Shown piece by piece: positions 52,380 to 58,621 of a stretch of 58,621 nucleotides of DNA. Where the stretch lies: NCBI RefSeq assembly GCF_001005295.1, contig NZ_LBMK01000008.1:255011-313631 (forward strand), in the 5' to 3' direction. The stretch is from Streptomyces yangpuensis (GTDB lineage: Bacteria > Actinomycetota > Actinomycetes > Streptomycetales > Streptomycetaceae). The notes beneath the pieces were generated by a model. The model did not search any database. It worked only from the letters and a program-made list of their open reading frames with translations, and was not told where the DNA came from. The position numbers were made by a program, and so were the translations under genes. The number at the start of each line of letters is the position of its first letter. Position 1 is the stretch's first letter.

Positions 52380-52435
52380 CGGGACGGGGACGGGGACGGG
52401 TACGGGGGACGGGGACGGGGACCTGTACGGGAGTG
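52380..52435. repeat. G-rich GGGACG/GGGGAC repeat
   Basis: About eight imperfect 6-bp GGGGAC units on the plus strand between the S18 and CobW-type genes; the mRNA strand of both genes is C-rich here. The plus strand has at least four runs of four Gs and could form a G-quadruplex. Confidence 0.6.
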
Positions 52436-52449
52436 GCACAGGGAAGGCG

Positions 52450-53592
52450 TCAGGAGACAGGGTCGAGGAGAGAGTCGAAGGCTGCCGGCAGCCTTCGCCA
52501 CGCCTCACGCCCCGCCGCGTACTCGGCGTCGGTGAGCAGGCAGGAATCCAGGAGTCGTTCCAGCCCGTCTCGATCGAGTCCGGGGGAGGTGAAGACGAGG
52601 TGCTGGCAGCAGTCACCGTGTTCGGGATGCCAGTCGAGTGCGGCGGCGGCCCTGCGCATCGGCGGCACCATCTCCCACGCGGCGTCGGGCAGGGAGGCCA
52701 GCCAGGGTCCGGTGTTCTCCACGCAGAGGGCGCCGCCGGCGGCGTCCCAGGCCAGCAGGGTGTCGGGACGGTCGGCGAGCCAGAACCGGCCCCGGCTGCG
52801 GGCGGCGGCACAGGAGAGGTCTTCCAGGGCGTCGAAGAGGCGCTCGGGGTGGAACGGCCGGCGCCGCTGCCAGACGAAGGTGGTGACTCCCGCCTCGTCG
52901 GCCTCCTGGGGAAGCCGGGCGCAGGCGGGGTGCTGCGCCGCCGCTGCCGTTTCCACGTCGAAGCCGGCGAACGCCAGACGGGCCAGTTCTCCGGACCCGG
53001 CCGCCACCTGGCGGGCGGTCGGGTGGAGTTGGGAGAGGAGGGCGCGGTCCTCGTCGTCGGCGTCCTCACTCTCCACGAGGGCGAGCACGGGGGCGTACTC
53101 GAGCTGCCGGGCCCAGGTGTCTCCCACCGTCCGCCGGTCGGAGGCGGCCGCAGCGAGTCCGACGTCGGCCAGGTCGTCGCCGTTGGCGAGGCAGGGCAGT
53201 ACGAGGGAGGGATCCACCGCGGTGATCACGCTGGTGAGGTCGAGTGCCGGGCGGCCGTGTCCGGCGATGACCTCGGCCATGGCCTTGGGTTCGACGGAGT
53301 CCCACAGTTCGACGACGGCCAGGCGTGCGCTACCGCTGTCGGCCAGCCGTAGCAGCTCGGGGACCAGGTCCTCGCGCAGAGCGCAGCAGGCGCAGTCGTT
53401 GGCGAGCGGCGTCTGCGTGCGGGAGAGCTCGCCCGAGGCGTCCCTCACCACGCGCAGCACAGTGCCGGTGGGTGCAGCGGCCAGGTCGTGGTGGAGCGCG
53501 ACGCTGCCGGGTACGGAGTGCAGCAGCCGCTCCACCACCTCCTTGCGGGCGTCGGAGTGGAGCCCGCACACGATGGCGACGGGCAGGGTCAC
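52450..53592 (-). CDS. CobW/COG0523-type zinc GTPase-like protein with degenerate P-loop
   Basis: A 380-residue CobW-family protein with C-terminal CobW_C region (RRRPFHPERLFDALEDL). The metal motif is NDCACCAL (Cys67, Cys69, Cys70), corresponding to the family's GCxCC. The Walker A, normally GFLGAGKTT, reads GLHSDARKE at residues 10-18, so GTP binding is doubtful; VELWDSVEPKAM corresponds to the Walker B/switch region. It sits in the zinc-starvation cluster and its start overlaps the L31 stop by four bases. Probable role is zinc delivery or sensing under zinc limitation, but possibly without GTPase activity. Confidence 0.8.
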   Translation of the reverse strand: MTLPVAIVCGLHSDARKEVVERLLHSVPGSVALHHDLAAAPTGTVLRVVRDASGELSRTQTPLANDCACCALREDLVPELLRLADSGSARLAVVELWDSVEPKAMAEVIAGHGRPALDLTSVITAVDPSLVLPCLANGDDLADVGLAAAASDRRTVGDTWARQLEYAPVLALVESEDADDEDRALLSQLHPTARQVAAGSGELARLAFAGFDVETAAAAQHPACARLPQEADEAGVTTFVWQRRRPFHPERLFDALEDLSCAAARSRGRFWLADRPDTLLAWDAAGGALCVENTGPWLASLPDAAWEMVPPMRRAAAALDWHPEHGDCCQHLVFTSPGLDRDGLERLLDSCLLTDAEYAAGREAWRRLPAAFDSLLDPVS

Positions 53593-53837
53593 GGCTTGCT
53601 CCCGTAGCGGCGCTCGAAGCGCTCGACCCGGCCGGCGGTGTCCAGGACGCGGGCGGTGCCGGTGTAGAAGGGGTGGCTCTGCGAGGAGATCTCCACGTCG
53701 ATCACGGGGTAGACCTGGCCGTCCTCCCATTCGATCGTCTTGTCGCTGGTGGCGGTGGAACGGGTGAGGAAGGCGAAGTCGGCGGCCTTGTCGCGGAAGA
53801 CGACAGGGCCGTAGGCGGGGTGGATTCCGGGCTTCAT
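53589..53837 (-). CDS. rpmE2: Ribosomal protein bL31 type B
   Basis: An 82-residue bL31B: MKPGIHPAYGPVVFRDKAADFAFLTRSTATSDKTIEWEDGQVYPVIDVEISSQSHPFYTGTAR. Type B proteins lack the zinc-binding CxxC and replace the zinc-containing type A under zinc starvation. It overlaps the CobW-type gene by four bases and lies 44 bases after the L33 gene. Confidence 0.93.
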   Translation of the reverse strand: MKPGIHPAYGPVVFRDKAADFAFLTRSTATSDKTIEWEDGQVYPVIDVEISSQSHPFYTGTARVLDTAGRVERFERRYGSKP

Positions 53838-53881
53838 GGTGCTGTCCTTCTGGGATGGAGTGGACTGGCCGGTGGTGCGGT

Positions 53882-54046
53882 TCAGCGCTCTTCGCGGAAG
53901 TCGACGTGCCGGCGGATCACCGGGTCGAACTTCCGCAGCACCATCCGGTCCGGATCGTTTCTCCGGTTCTTGCGGGTGACGTAGGTGTAGCCGGTGCCCG
54001 CCGTGGAGCGCAGCTTGATGACCGGGCGTACTTCGTTGCGTGCCAT
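53882..54046 (-). CDS. rpmG2: Ribosomal protein bL33, cysteine-less paralogue
   Basis: A 54-residue bL33: MARNEVRPVIKLRSTAGTGYTYVTRKNRRNDPDRMVLRKFDP, ending VDFREER. The four cysteines of the zinc-binding form are absent. ATG 54046 is 13 bases from the Zur-like box, so it is the first gene of the minus-strand arm. Confidence 0.92.
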   Translation of the reverse strand: MARNEVRPVIKLRSTAGTGYTYVTRKNRRNDPDRMVLRKFDPVIRRHVDFREER

Positions 54047-54054
54047 GGCGCTAC

Positions 54055-54077
54055 TATATGGGAATGATTTCCATTAT
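54055..54077. promoter_or_regulatory. Zur-like box between divergent zinc-starvation genes
   Basis: TGGGAATGATTTCCA at 54059-54073, within an AT-rich stretch, matches the dyad of actinobacterial Zur boxes (TGAAAATGATTTTCA type). It lies between the bL33 (minus) and bL28 (plus) genes and would repress both arms when zinc is plentiful. Confidence 0.75.
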
Positions 54078-54113
54078 CGATACCGCCTCCGCGGTGGAGA
54101 GGCAGGCCAGCCC

Positions 54114-54350
54114 GTGTCCGCACACTGCCAACTGACCGGAGCCAAGCCGGGATTCGGCAACAACATCTCCCACTCGCACCGGCGTACGTCCCGCCGCTTC
54201 GACCCCAACATCCAGAGCAAGAGGTACTGGCTGCCCAGCGAGGGCCGGCACATCCGGCTCACGCTCAGCGCCAAGGCCATCAAGACCGTTGACAGCATCG
54301 GCATCGAGGCCGCGGTGGCACGGATCCGCGCACGTGGGACGAAGGTCTGA
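54114..54350 (+). CDS. rpmB2: Ribosomal protein bL28, zinc-independent paralogue
   Basis: A 78-residue bL28: MSAHCQLTGAKPGFGNNISHSHRRTSRRFDPNIQSKRYWLPSEGRHIRLTLSAKAIKTVDSIGIEAAVA. Only one cysteine (Cys5) remains, so no zinc site. GTG 54114 is the natural start; GGAG lies about 14 bases upstream. Its stop overlaps the S14 start (TGATG). Confidence 0.92.
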   Translation: MSAHCQLTGAKPGFGNNISHSHRRTSRRFDPNIQSKRYWLPSEGRHIRLTLSAKAIKTVDSIGIEAAVARIRARGTKV

Positions 54351-54655
54351 TGGCCAAAGCGAGCAAGATCGGGCAGAACGAGAAGCGCAAGGCCACCGTC
54401 GAGCGGTACGCCGCTCGGCGGGCGGAGCTGAAGGAGATCATCCGGAAGCCCTCCGCCACCGGGGCCGAACGCGAAGCGGCCATGGCCGAACTGCGCAAGC
54501 AACCGCGCAACGCGAGCGCGACCAGGGTCCGTAACAGGGACAGCGTCGACGGGCGGCCCCGCGGGTACTTCCGGAAGTTCGGCCTGTCCCGGGTGAGGCT
54601 GCGGCAGCAGGCGCACGCCGGATTCCTCCCCGGAGTGACCAAGTCGTCCTGGTAG
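54350..54655 (+). CDS. rpsN2: Ribosomal protein uS14, zinc-independent paralogue
   Basis: A 101-residue uS14 of the long, cysteine-less type: MAKASKIGQNEKRKATVERYAARRAELKEIIRKPSA and RNRDSVDGRPRGYFRKFGLSRVRLRQQAHAGFLPGVTKSSW. The zinc-binding CxxC of the short form is absent. Translationally coupled to bL28. A perfect terminator follows. Confidence 0.93.
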   Translation: MAKASKIGQNEKRKATVERYAARRAELKEIIRKPSATGAEREAAMAELRKQPRNASATRVRNRDSVDGRPRGYFRKFGLSRVRLRQQAHAGFLPGVTKSSW

Positions 54656-54683
54656 CAGGCGCGTCAACAGAGCGACACCGAAA

Positions 54684-54713
54684 CGGCCCACACCCGCGCC
54701 AGGGTGTGGGCCG
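54684..54713 (+). terminator. Terminator of the bL28-uS14 operon
   Basis: Perfect 12-bp arms CGGCCCACACCC / GGGTGTGGGCCG with a 6-base loop, 28 bases after the S14 stop. Confidence 0.85.
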
Positions 54714-55186
54714 CGTGCCACCGCGCACACCGGGTGGCTCGGCTGTGCCGCACGTCCCGGGAGCAGCCCCGCCGTTGCTGCCGATGGTGGCTCTGTATCG
54801 GTGGGCCGGCCGGCTCCCGGGCAGCCCGGCCATGGCCCGCCGCACCCCATGTTCGGTGGGGGTGCGGTGAGCCGTCGTCGGGTTCTGCCCGGCGGACGAA
54901 CGGTGCTGGTGAGTCCGCAGCAGCCGCCCGCCCCCAGCCGGGTCCGTCGCCGCTGCGACCCAAGGCTGGTACGCGCGGCTCGGCCTCCAACGCGGCCGCG
55001 TCCGCCCCGTCGGCCTGGGCACCTGCGCGCCACCTTCGCCACGGGTACGCAGGCATGCTTGAGGTGGGCCTCACTGGCGACCACGGCACGGCCCTGGCGC
55101 GGGCTGCCGCCGGAGCCTGAGTCTGCGTACTCCAGCAGTCCTCGCGCTTCAGCAGTCCTCGCGGCCGGCCGGCCCTGATCGAGAGG
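54714..55186. other. Intergenic region with a second hairpin and short repeat
   Basis: About 470 bases without a supported gene. It contains a 9-bp hairpin (54840-54848 with 54859-54867) and a 14-bp duplication CAGCAGTCCTCGCG in two copies near 55133-55163. The open frames in it lack starts and motifs. Confidence 0.5.
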
Positions 55187-55768
55187 TCAGCCGATGCGGA
55201 CGGTGATCTCGGGGAGGGGGATGTCGGCGAGGTCGAGCTGGAGCCCGGTCACGGTCAGGTAGGTCTGCGAGTCGGTCAAGCCGGAGGTGGTGGAGGGCGT
55301 CTGGGGCTTACCGCGCGTGCTCACCAGCAGGTACCAGCCCCCGCGCTTGTAGCTGCGGGAGGCGTTGGGCCGGTCGCCGTTCGGGTTCAGCGTCCAGCCC
55401 TGGCGCTCCAGATCCGCGCAGATCGCGTCCATCTCCGACTGCGCTGCGGCTTTCTCGCGGACGGCCACCCAGCTCGTCCTGCTCATGTTGGCGCCGGCTG
55501 CGATGGCCGGGCGGCCCTGCTCCGCGTCGAGTCCCGCCGCGCCGACCGCGGTCCGGATCACCTCGTCCACGGCCTCCCGCGTGAGGGGCGGTGACGTGGC
55601 CTCCGGCGTGGGCGCCGCCGCGGACGGGGACGGAGTGGGTGCGGGCGCCCCGAGGTGGATGCGCCCGTCGTCCGCCATCTGGATGTGGTCCGGCAGGACC
55701 ACCGCGGCGAGACTCGCGACCAACGTCGCGGCCATCCCGATCCACACTCTCTTCAACAGCTCGTTCAA
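55187..55768 (-). CDS. Membrane-anchored protein of unknown function
   Basis: A 193-residue protein with an N-terminal membrane anchor (RVWIGMAATLVASLAAVVL), a Pro/Thr/Ala-rich linker (APTPSPSAAAPTPEATSPP) and an extracytoplasmic domain containing DAICADLERQGWTLNPNGDRP and GGWYLLVSTRG, ending in strands. Similar architecture to many small Streptomyces surface proteins, but not a family I recognise. ATG 55768. Confidence 0.7.
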   Translation of the reverse strand: MNELLKRVWIGMAATLVASLAAVVLPDHIQMADDGRIHLGAPAPTPSPSAAAPTPEATSPPLTREAVDEVIRTAVGAAGLDAEQGRPAIAAGANMSRTSWVAVREKAAAQSEMDAICADLERQGWTLNPNGDRPNASRSYKRGGWYLLVSTRGKPQTPSTTSGLTDSQTYLTVTGLQLDLADIPLPEITVRIG

Positions 55769-56214
55769 CGCGAAAATCCCCCCGAGTGATCATTCAGAGG
55801 GAGTTTCACACATACCGCTCGGCACGCGGGGCCCTTTAGGGGTGGGACCGGCGGCCGGGGCTCTGGGCGAGCGGACGCTGCACACGGGCATCACCCGCGG
55901 CGAGCCCGGTCCGCCGAGCCGCTCACCGAGTCGGCGGACGGATCCCAGGGCGCCGCCGTCCCACGGCTGGCCGGCTACGAGGCGCCGTAGTACCTGCCGG
56001 CAACCGCCGCCACCCCCACCGGGCGCGTCCGGAACACCGCTGCCGATCGGCGGCGCCGCCGGACCGACGTCTGAGCACACGAGGTGCACAGACCGCAAAT
56101 CACAGGCAGATCTCGCTCACATCTCGTCACACGTCCATTCAGGGCTTAGGGTGCCGTTACCCGGCCGGGTATCAGAGTGAAAACCGATGCCACTCCGCTG
56201 GAGGATGACTCTCC
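55769..56214. other. Intergenic region with a 9-bp hairpin
   Basis: About 445 bases. It includes the promoters of the flanking divergent genes and a perfect hairpin GTCCGCCGA / TCGGCGGAC at 55909-55939. AT-richer near 55785-55810 and 56085-56130, which are likely promoter zones. No gene supported. Confidence 0.5.
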
Positions 56215-57147
56215 GTGTCGCACGTTTCACAAGCTTCCGTCACCACCCCCGACGGTGAGCCGGCCCCGCTCGTCCCCACCGCGTACAGCGAGGTCAAAGG
56301 GTGGTTCTCGGCGTATGACCAGGTGCTCTTCGACTGGTTCCTGACACGTCAGAACAGCGATGAGGGGCAGCCGGGCGACCTGCTGGAACTCGGTGCCTTC
56401 ATGGGGAAGAGCGCGATCTTCCTCGGACGGTACCTCCGGCCCGGCGAGGAGTTCACCGTCTGTGACCTCTTCGACTCGCCCGCGACGGACGACTTCAACA
56501 TCGCGGAGAACCGCAGCTCCTACCCCACGCTCACGCGGCGCGGCTTCGAGACGAACTACCTGGCCTTCCACGAGGCGCTGCCTACGCTGATCCAAGCCCC
56601 CACCTCGGTCGTCGCCGACGAGGTCAAGCCGACGAGCTGCCGATTCGTGCACGTCGACGCCTCGCACCTCTACGAGCATGTCGTCACGGACATAGCGTCC
56701 TCGCGTCTCGTAGCGTGCCCGGATGCAGTCGTGGTCTTCGACGACTACCGCTCCGAGCACTGCCCCGGCGTCGCAGCCGCCGTCTGGACCGCCGTCGTCA
56801 CGGGCGACCTGCACCCCATCTGCGTCTCGGGCTCGAAGCTCTACGCGACCTGGGGCGACCCGGAGCCCCACCAGGCGGCACTGCTCGCGTGGCTGGAGGA
56901 GCGCTCCGACCTCTGGCACGGCGTGGACGTGATCGACGGCCGCCCCCTCGTACGCATCGGGGACCAGGGCGTGGTCGCGCCGACGCCCCCGCAGCCGCTG
57001 CACCCCGCGCCGCCGGCGGAACCGGCGCCGGTCCCCGCTGCCGACCCGCGCAGGCCCGGTGCCCGCTGGCGCAAGCTGGCCAAGGACCTGCTCCCGCCCG
57101 TAATCACCCGCGCGATCGTCGCCCGGAACCGCCGCCGCAGGGGCTGA
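56215..57147 (+). CDS. Class I SAM-dependent methyltransferase-like protein
   Basis: A 310-residue protein of the Methyltransf_24 type. The SAM-binding motif is DLLELGAFMGKSAIFLGRYLRPGEEFTVCDLF (motif I and II), followed by CRFVHVDASHLYEHVVTDIASS and VVVFDDYRS, as in methyltransferases modifying sugars or glycan precursors. The C-terminal 60 residues are Pro-rich then basic (APVPAADPRRPGARWRK...RNRRRRG). GTG 56215 has GGAGGA 9-10 bases upstream. Substrate unknown. Confidence 0.8.
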   Translation: MSHVSQASVTTPDGEPAPLVPTAYSEVKGWFSAYDQVLFDWFLTRQNSDEGQPGDLLELGAFMGKSAIFLGRYLRPGEEFTVCDLFDSPATDDFNIAENRSSYPTLTRRGFETNYLAFHEALPTLIQAPTSVVADEVKPTSCRFVHVDASHLYEHVVTDIASSRLVACPDAVVVFDDYRSEHCPGVAAAVWTAVVTGDLHPICVSGSKLYATWGDPEPHQAALLAWLEERSDLWHGVDVIDGRPLVRIGDQGVVAPTPPQPLHPAPPAEPAPVPAADPRRPGARWRKLAKDLLPPVITRAIVARNRRRRG

Positions 57148-57159
57148 CACCGAAGGCCG

Positions 57160-57203
57160 GCACGGCACCCTCCGGACCGAATCCGGTCCGAAGGGTGCGG
57201 TGC
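57160..57203 (+). terminator. Terminator of the methyltransferase gene
   Basis: GCACCCT-C-CGGACCG, loop AATC, CGGTCCG-A-AGGGTGC: two 7-bp stems with one mismatch, extended by an outer GCAC/GTGC; 12 bases after the stop. Confidence 0.8.
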
Positions 57204-57253
57204 GGCGCATGCGTGTCACCAGTCCCGCGAGGTAAGTCCCGGGCCGCTCGCCT

Positions 57254-57613
57254 CTACCAGGCATTCCAGAGCACACCATGACGGTGACGGACCGGCGGCA
57301 TGTCTGCGTCGTCAAGCTCGTGGCCGGCGCGGTGCAGTCCGCGGAACCGTTGGGCGTCGAGTCGGTCCTGGAGTCGAGCGCGGCGCTTGGCCGTTGCGAT
57401 CTCGGCGGGAAACGAGCCTGTCCTGCAGTAGAGCACCATCCACTGCCAAGAGGTGACCCGACGCAGCGTCTTCGCCGGGGCGGGACGACGGCCTTCGCGG
57501 GCGGCTCGCGCCAGTTCGGCATGCGCATAGCGCAGGTCGTACAGCGACATGGACTCCGATGAGCCCGCTTGGACGCGGAGTCGCATGGGAGTCGTTCGGA
57601 CAGTTCGGGACAT
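57254..57613 (-). CDS. Small basic protein of unknown function
   Basis: A 119-residue protein. The centre SLYDLRYAHAELARAAREGRRPAPAKTLRRVTSWQWMVLYCRTGSFPAEIATAKRRARLQDRLDAQRF is helical and basic, followed by HELDDADMPPVRHRH. ATG 57613 has GGAGG 6 bases upstream; Met at 57550 is an alternative. Composition is clearly coding, but I do not recognise the family. Confidence 0.6.
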   Translation of the reverse strand: MSRTVRTTPMRLRVQAGSSESMSLYDLRYAHAELARAAREGRRPAPAKTLRRVTSWQWMVLYCRTGSFPAEIATAKRRARLQDRLDAQRFRGLHRAGHELDDADMPPVRHRHGVLWNAW

Positions 57614-57960
57614 CGAGAGCCTCCGTATGGCCCTCCGGGCTTTCCAGAGGCACCTACGGCGGGTGCGCAGTGGTCAGCACAGCTCAGCTCCCTTCGCTGT
57701 CCGCGACGATCCACCAACGGCACAGTAGTAGCGCGCAGACGCGGAGGCCAAGAGTTTCTCCTCGCCCCTGGTGCGAGGCTGAGGCGACCCGCGACCCGCG
57801 ACCCGCGACCCGCGACCCGCGACCCGGCCCCGCCATGCCGCAGGGACCGGGGTCGAACACAAGCCTGTGGAGAGCGACCCCTGAGCACCGCCGCCGGGCG
57901 GGCGCCCTTCCCGCAGCCGCCCCTGTGCCCGCCCGGCGACTTCCAACGCTCGCCTCGGCC
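57614..57960. other. Intergenic region with a 7-bp tandem repeat
   Basis: About 350 bases. Apart from the repeat at 57786-57826 it contains the probable promoter of the minus-strand gene above. No gene supported. Confidence 0.5.
57786..57826. repeat. Tandem repeat GACCCGC
   Basis: Five perfect adjacent 7-bp copies (57786-57820) and a sixth partial copy, in a non-coding stretch. Confidence 0.8.
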
Positions 57961-58593
57961 TCAGCGGGCCAGCTTGGGGATCAGGGTCTGAAGGAGCTGC
58001 TGCATGGCCGCGAACGAGCCGTCGACCTCGGCATCGGTCAGCGGGGGCTCCGGCTCGGCCTCGACCTTGCAGTCGAGGTTGCGGACACGGGCCTTCATCC
58101 CGAGAGTGGGATGGTTCGACCCGCGGTAGCGGTAGGCCTGGTCCCCGAGACCGGATACCGCCTCGGGAGGGCCGTAGGGTGCTGCCCGGCCGAGCTCGAA
58201 CCTCTCGATGGCCTTGGCAATGTCCTGCCACGCGCTGCAGAGGACGGTGACCTCGACCGTGCCCGTACCACCGCGAGACATGGACTGCTCGCACATGGAG
58301 CCGGAGACCACCTCGGGCTCAAGACCGGTGTTGTAGCCATCGCGCACACCTTGAAGCTGGAACACCCCCGCGAATTCCTGGAAGTCGAGGTGCTCGCAGA
58401 GAGACCTGGGCGGGGGATGGTCCCCCGGGTTGACCGTCACCGCACCGCCGCCGCCCTCGGACGGCCGGCTCGCAATCGGTGTGGGCGAAGCGTGGGAGCC
58501 ACCCATGGCGATCGCCAACCTGATCAGCAGGCCGACGGCGACGAACGAGGCTCCGATCACCGCCCAGACCTTGTTACGGCTTGTACCCGCCAT
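57961..58593 (-). CDS. Membrane-anchored extracytoplasmic protein
   Basis: A 210-residue protein with an N-terminal anchor (VWAVIGASFVAVGLLIRLAIAM), a Ser/Gly/Pro-rich linker and an external domain with five cysteines or so in SLCEHLDFQEFAGVF, SMCEQSM, VTVLCSAW and RNLDCKVEAEP. The cysteine spacing and the RYRGSNHPTLGMKARVRNLDCKVE strand recall DUF3558-type actinobacterial lipoproteins, but no lipobox is present. ATG 58593. Function unknown. Confidence 0.7.
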   Translation of the reverse strand: MAGTSRNKVWAVIGASFVAVGLLIRLAIAMGGSHASPTPIASRPSEGGGGAVTVNPGDHPPPRSLCEHLDFQEFAGVFQLQGVRDGYNTGLEPEVVSGSMCEQSMSRGGTGTVEVTVLCSAWQDIAKAIERFELGRAAPYGPPEAVSGLGDQAYRYRGSNHPTLGMKARVRNLDCKVEAEPEPPLTDAEVDGSFAAMQQLLQTLIPKLAR

Positions 58594-58621
58594 GACGCCC
58601 CGTCCCCCCCCGCTGTCCCCC

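Overview
The window is high-GC DNA (strong G/C bias at third codon positions, GTG and occasional TTG starts, two WhiB-like genes, mycothiol-family enzymes, an F-class sortase and a rare TTA codon). This points to a Streptomyces or close relative. All calls come from reading the sequence; no database search was run.

Layout. 0.4-1.5 kb: a small WhiB-like regulator and an unrecognised protein. 1.9-9.2 kb: one collinear block for choline/betaine use (aldehyde dehydrogenase, GMC choline-type dehydrogenase, ATPase, double permease, lipoprotein binding protein), consistent with importing choline and oxidising it to glycine betaine. 9.5-22.4 kb: small hypotheticals, a luciferase-like monooxygenase/FMN reductase pair, a large HEAT-type protein, a DHA2 exporter with an SRPBCC protein and a membrane protein, an M20 amidohydrolase and a second HEAT-type protein. 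22.6-26.1 kb: a two-gene molybdenum hydroxylase with fused iron-sulfur and molybdopterin parts.

26.2-31.6 kb is more accessory in character: a ribosome-inactivating-protein (RIP) homologue of lower GC3 behind a TTA-containing leader ORF, a CHRD protein with its class F sortase, a second WhiB-like gene, a decayed acetyltransferase, DoxX and a mycothiol-dependent-type protein. 31.6-33.4 kb: an Old Yellow Enzyme and a MarR regulator, divergent around a perfect palindrome. 34.2-39.0 kb: a small protein overlapping a 1481-residue TPR-CHAT protease, a possible two-gene conflict or signalling unit. 39.0-50.5 kb: WYL regulator/VOC pair, small secreted proteins including a Gly-Asn decapeptide-repeat protein, GYD protein, a DLH-fold protein without its nucleophile, an RNB ribonuclease, a VOC-flavin split-barrel fusion, a LuxR/NB-ARC regulator and a DUF1801 protein.

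50.7-52.1 kb holds debris and an orphan MazF-like toxin. 52.1-54.7 kb is a zinc-starvation cluster: cysteine-poor S18, L31, L33, L28 and S14 paralogues and a CobW-type protein arranged around a Zur-like box. The right end has a membrane-anchored hypothetical, a methyltransferase, a small conserved-looking protein and another membrane-anchored hypothetical. Many genes end in strong GC-rich hairpins, listed as terminators.
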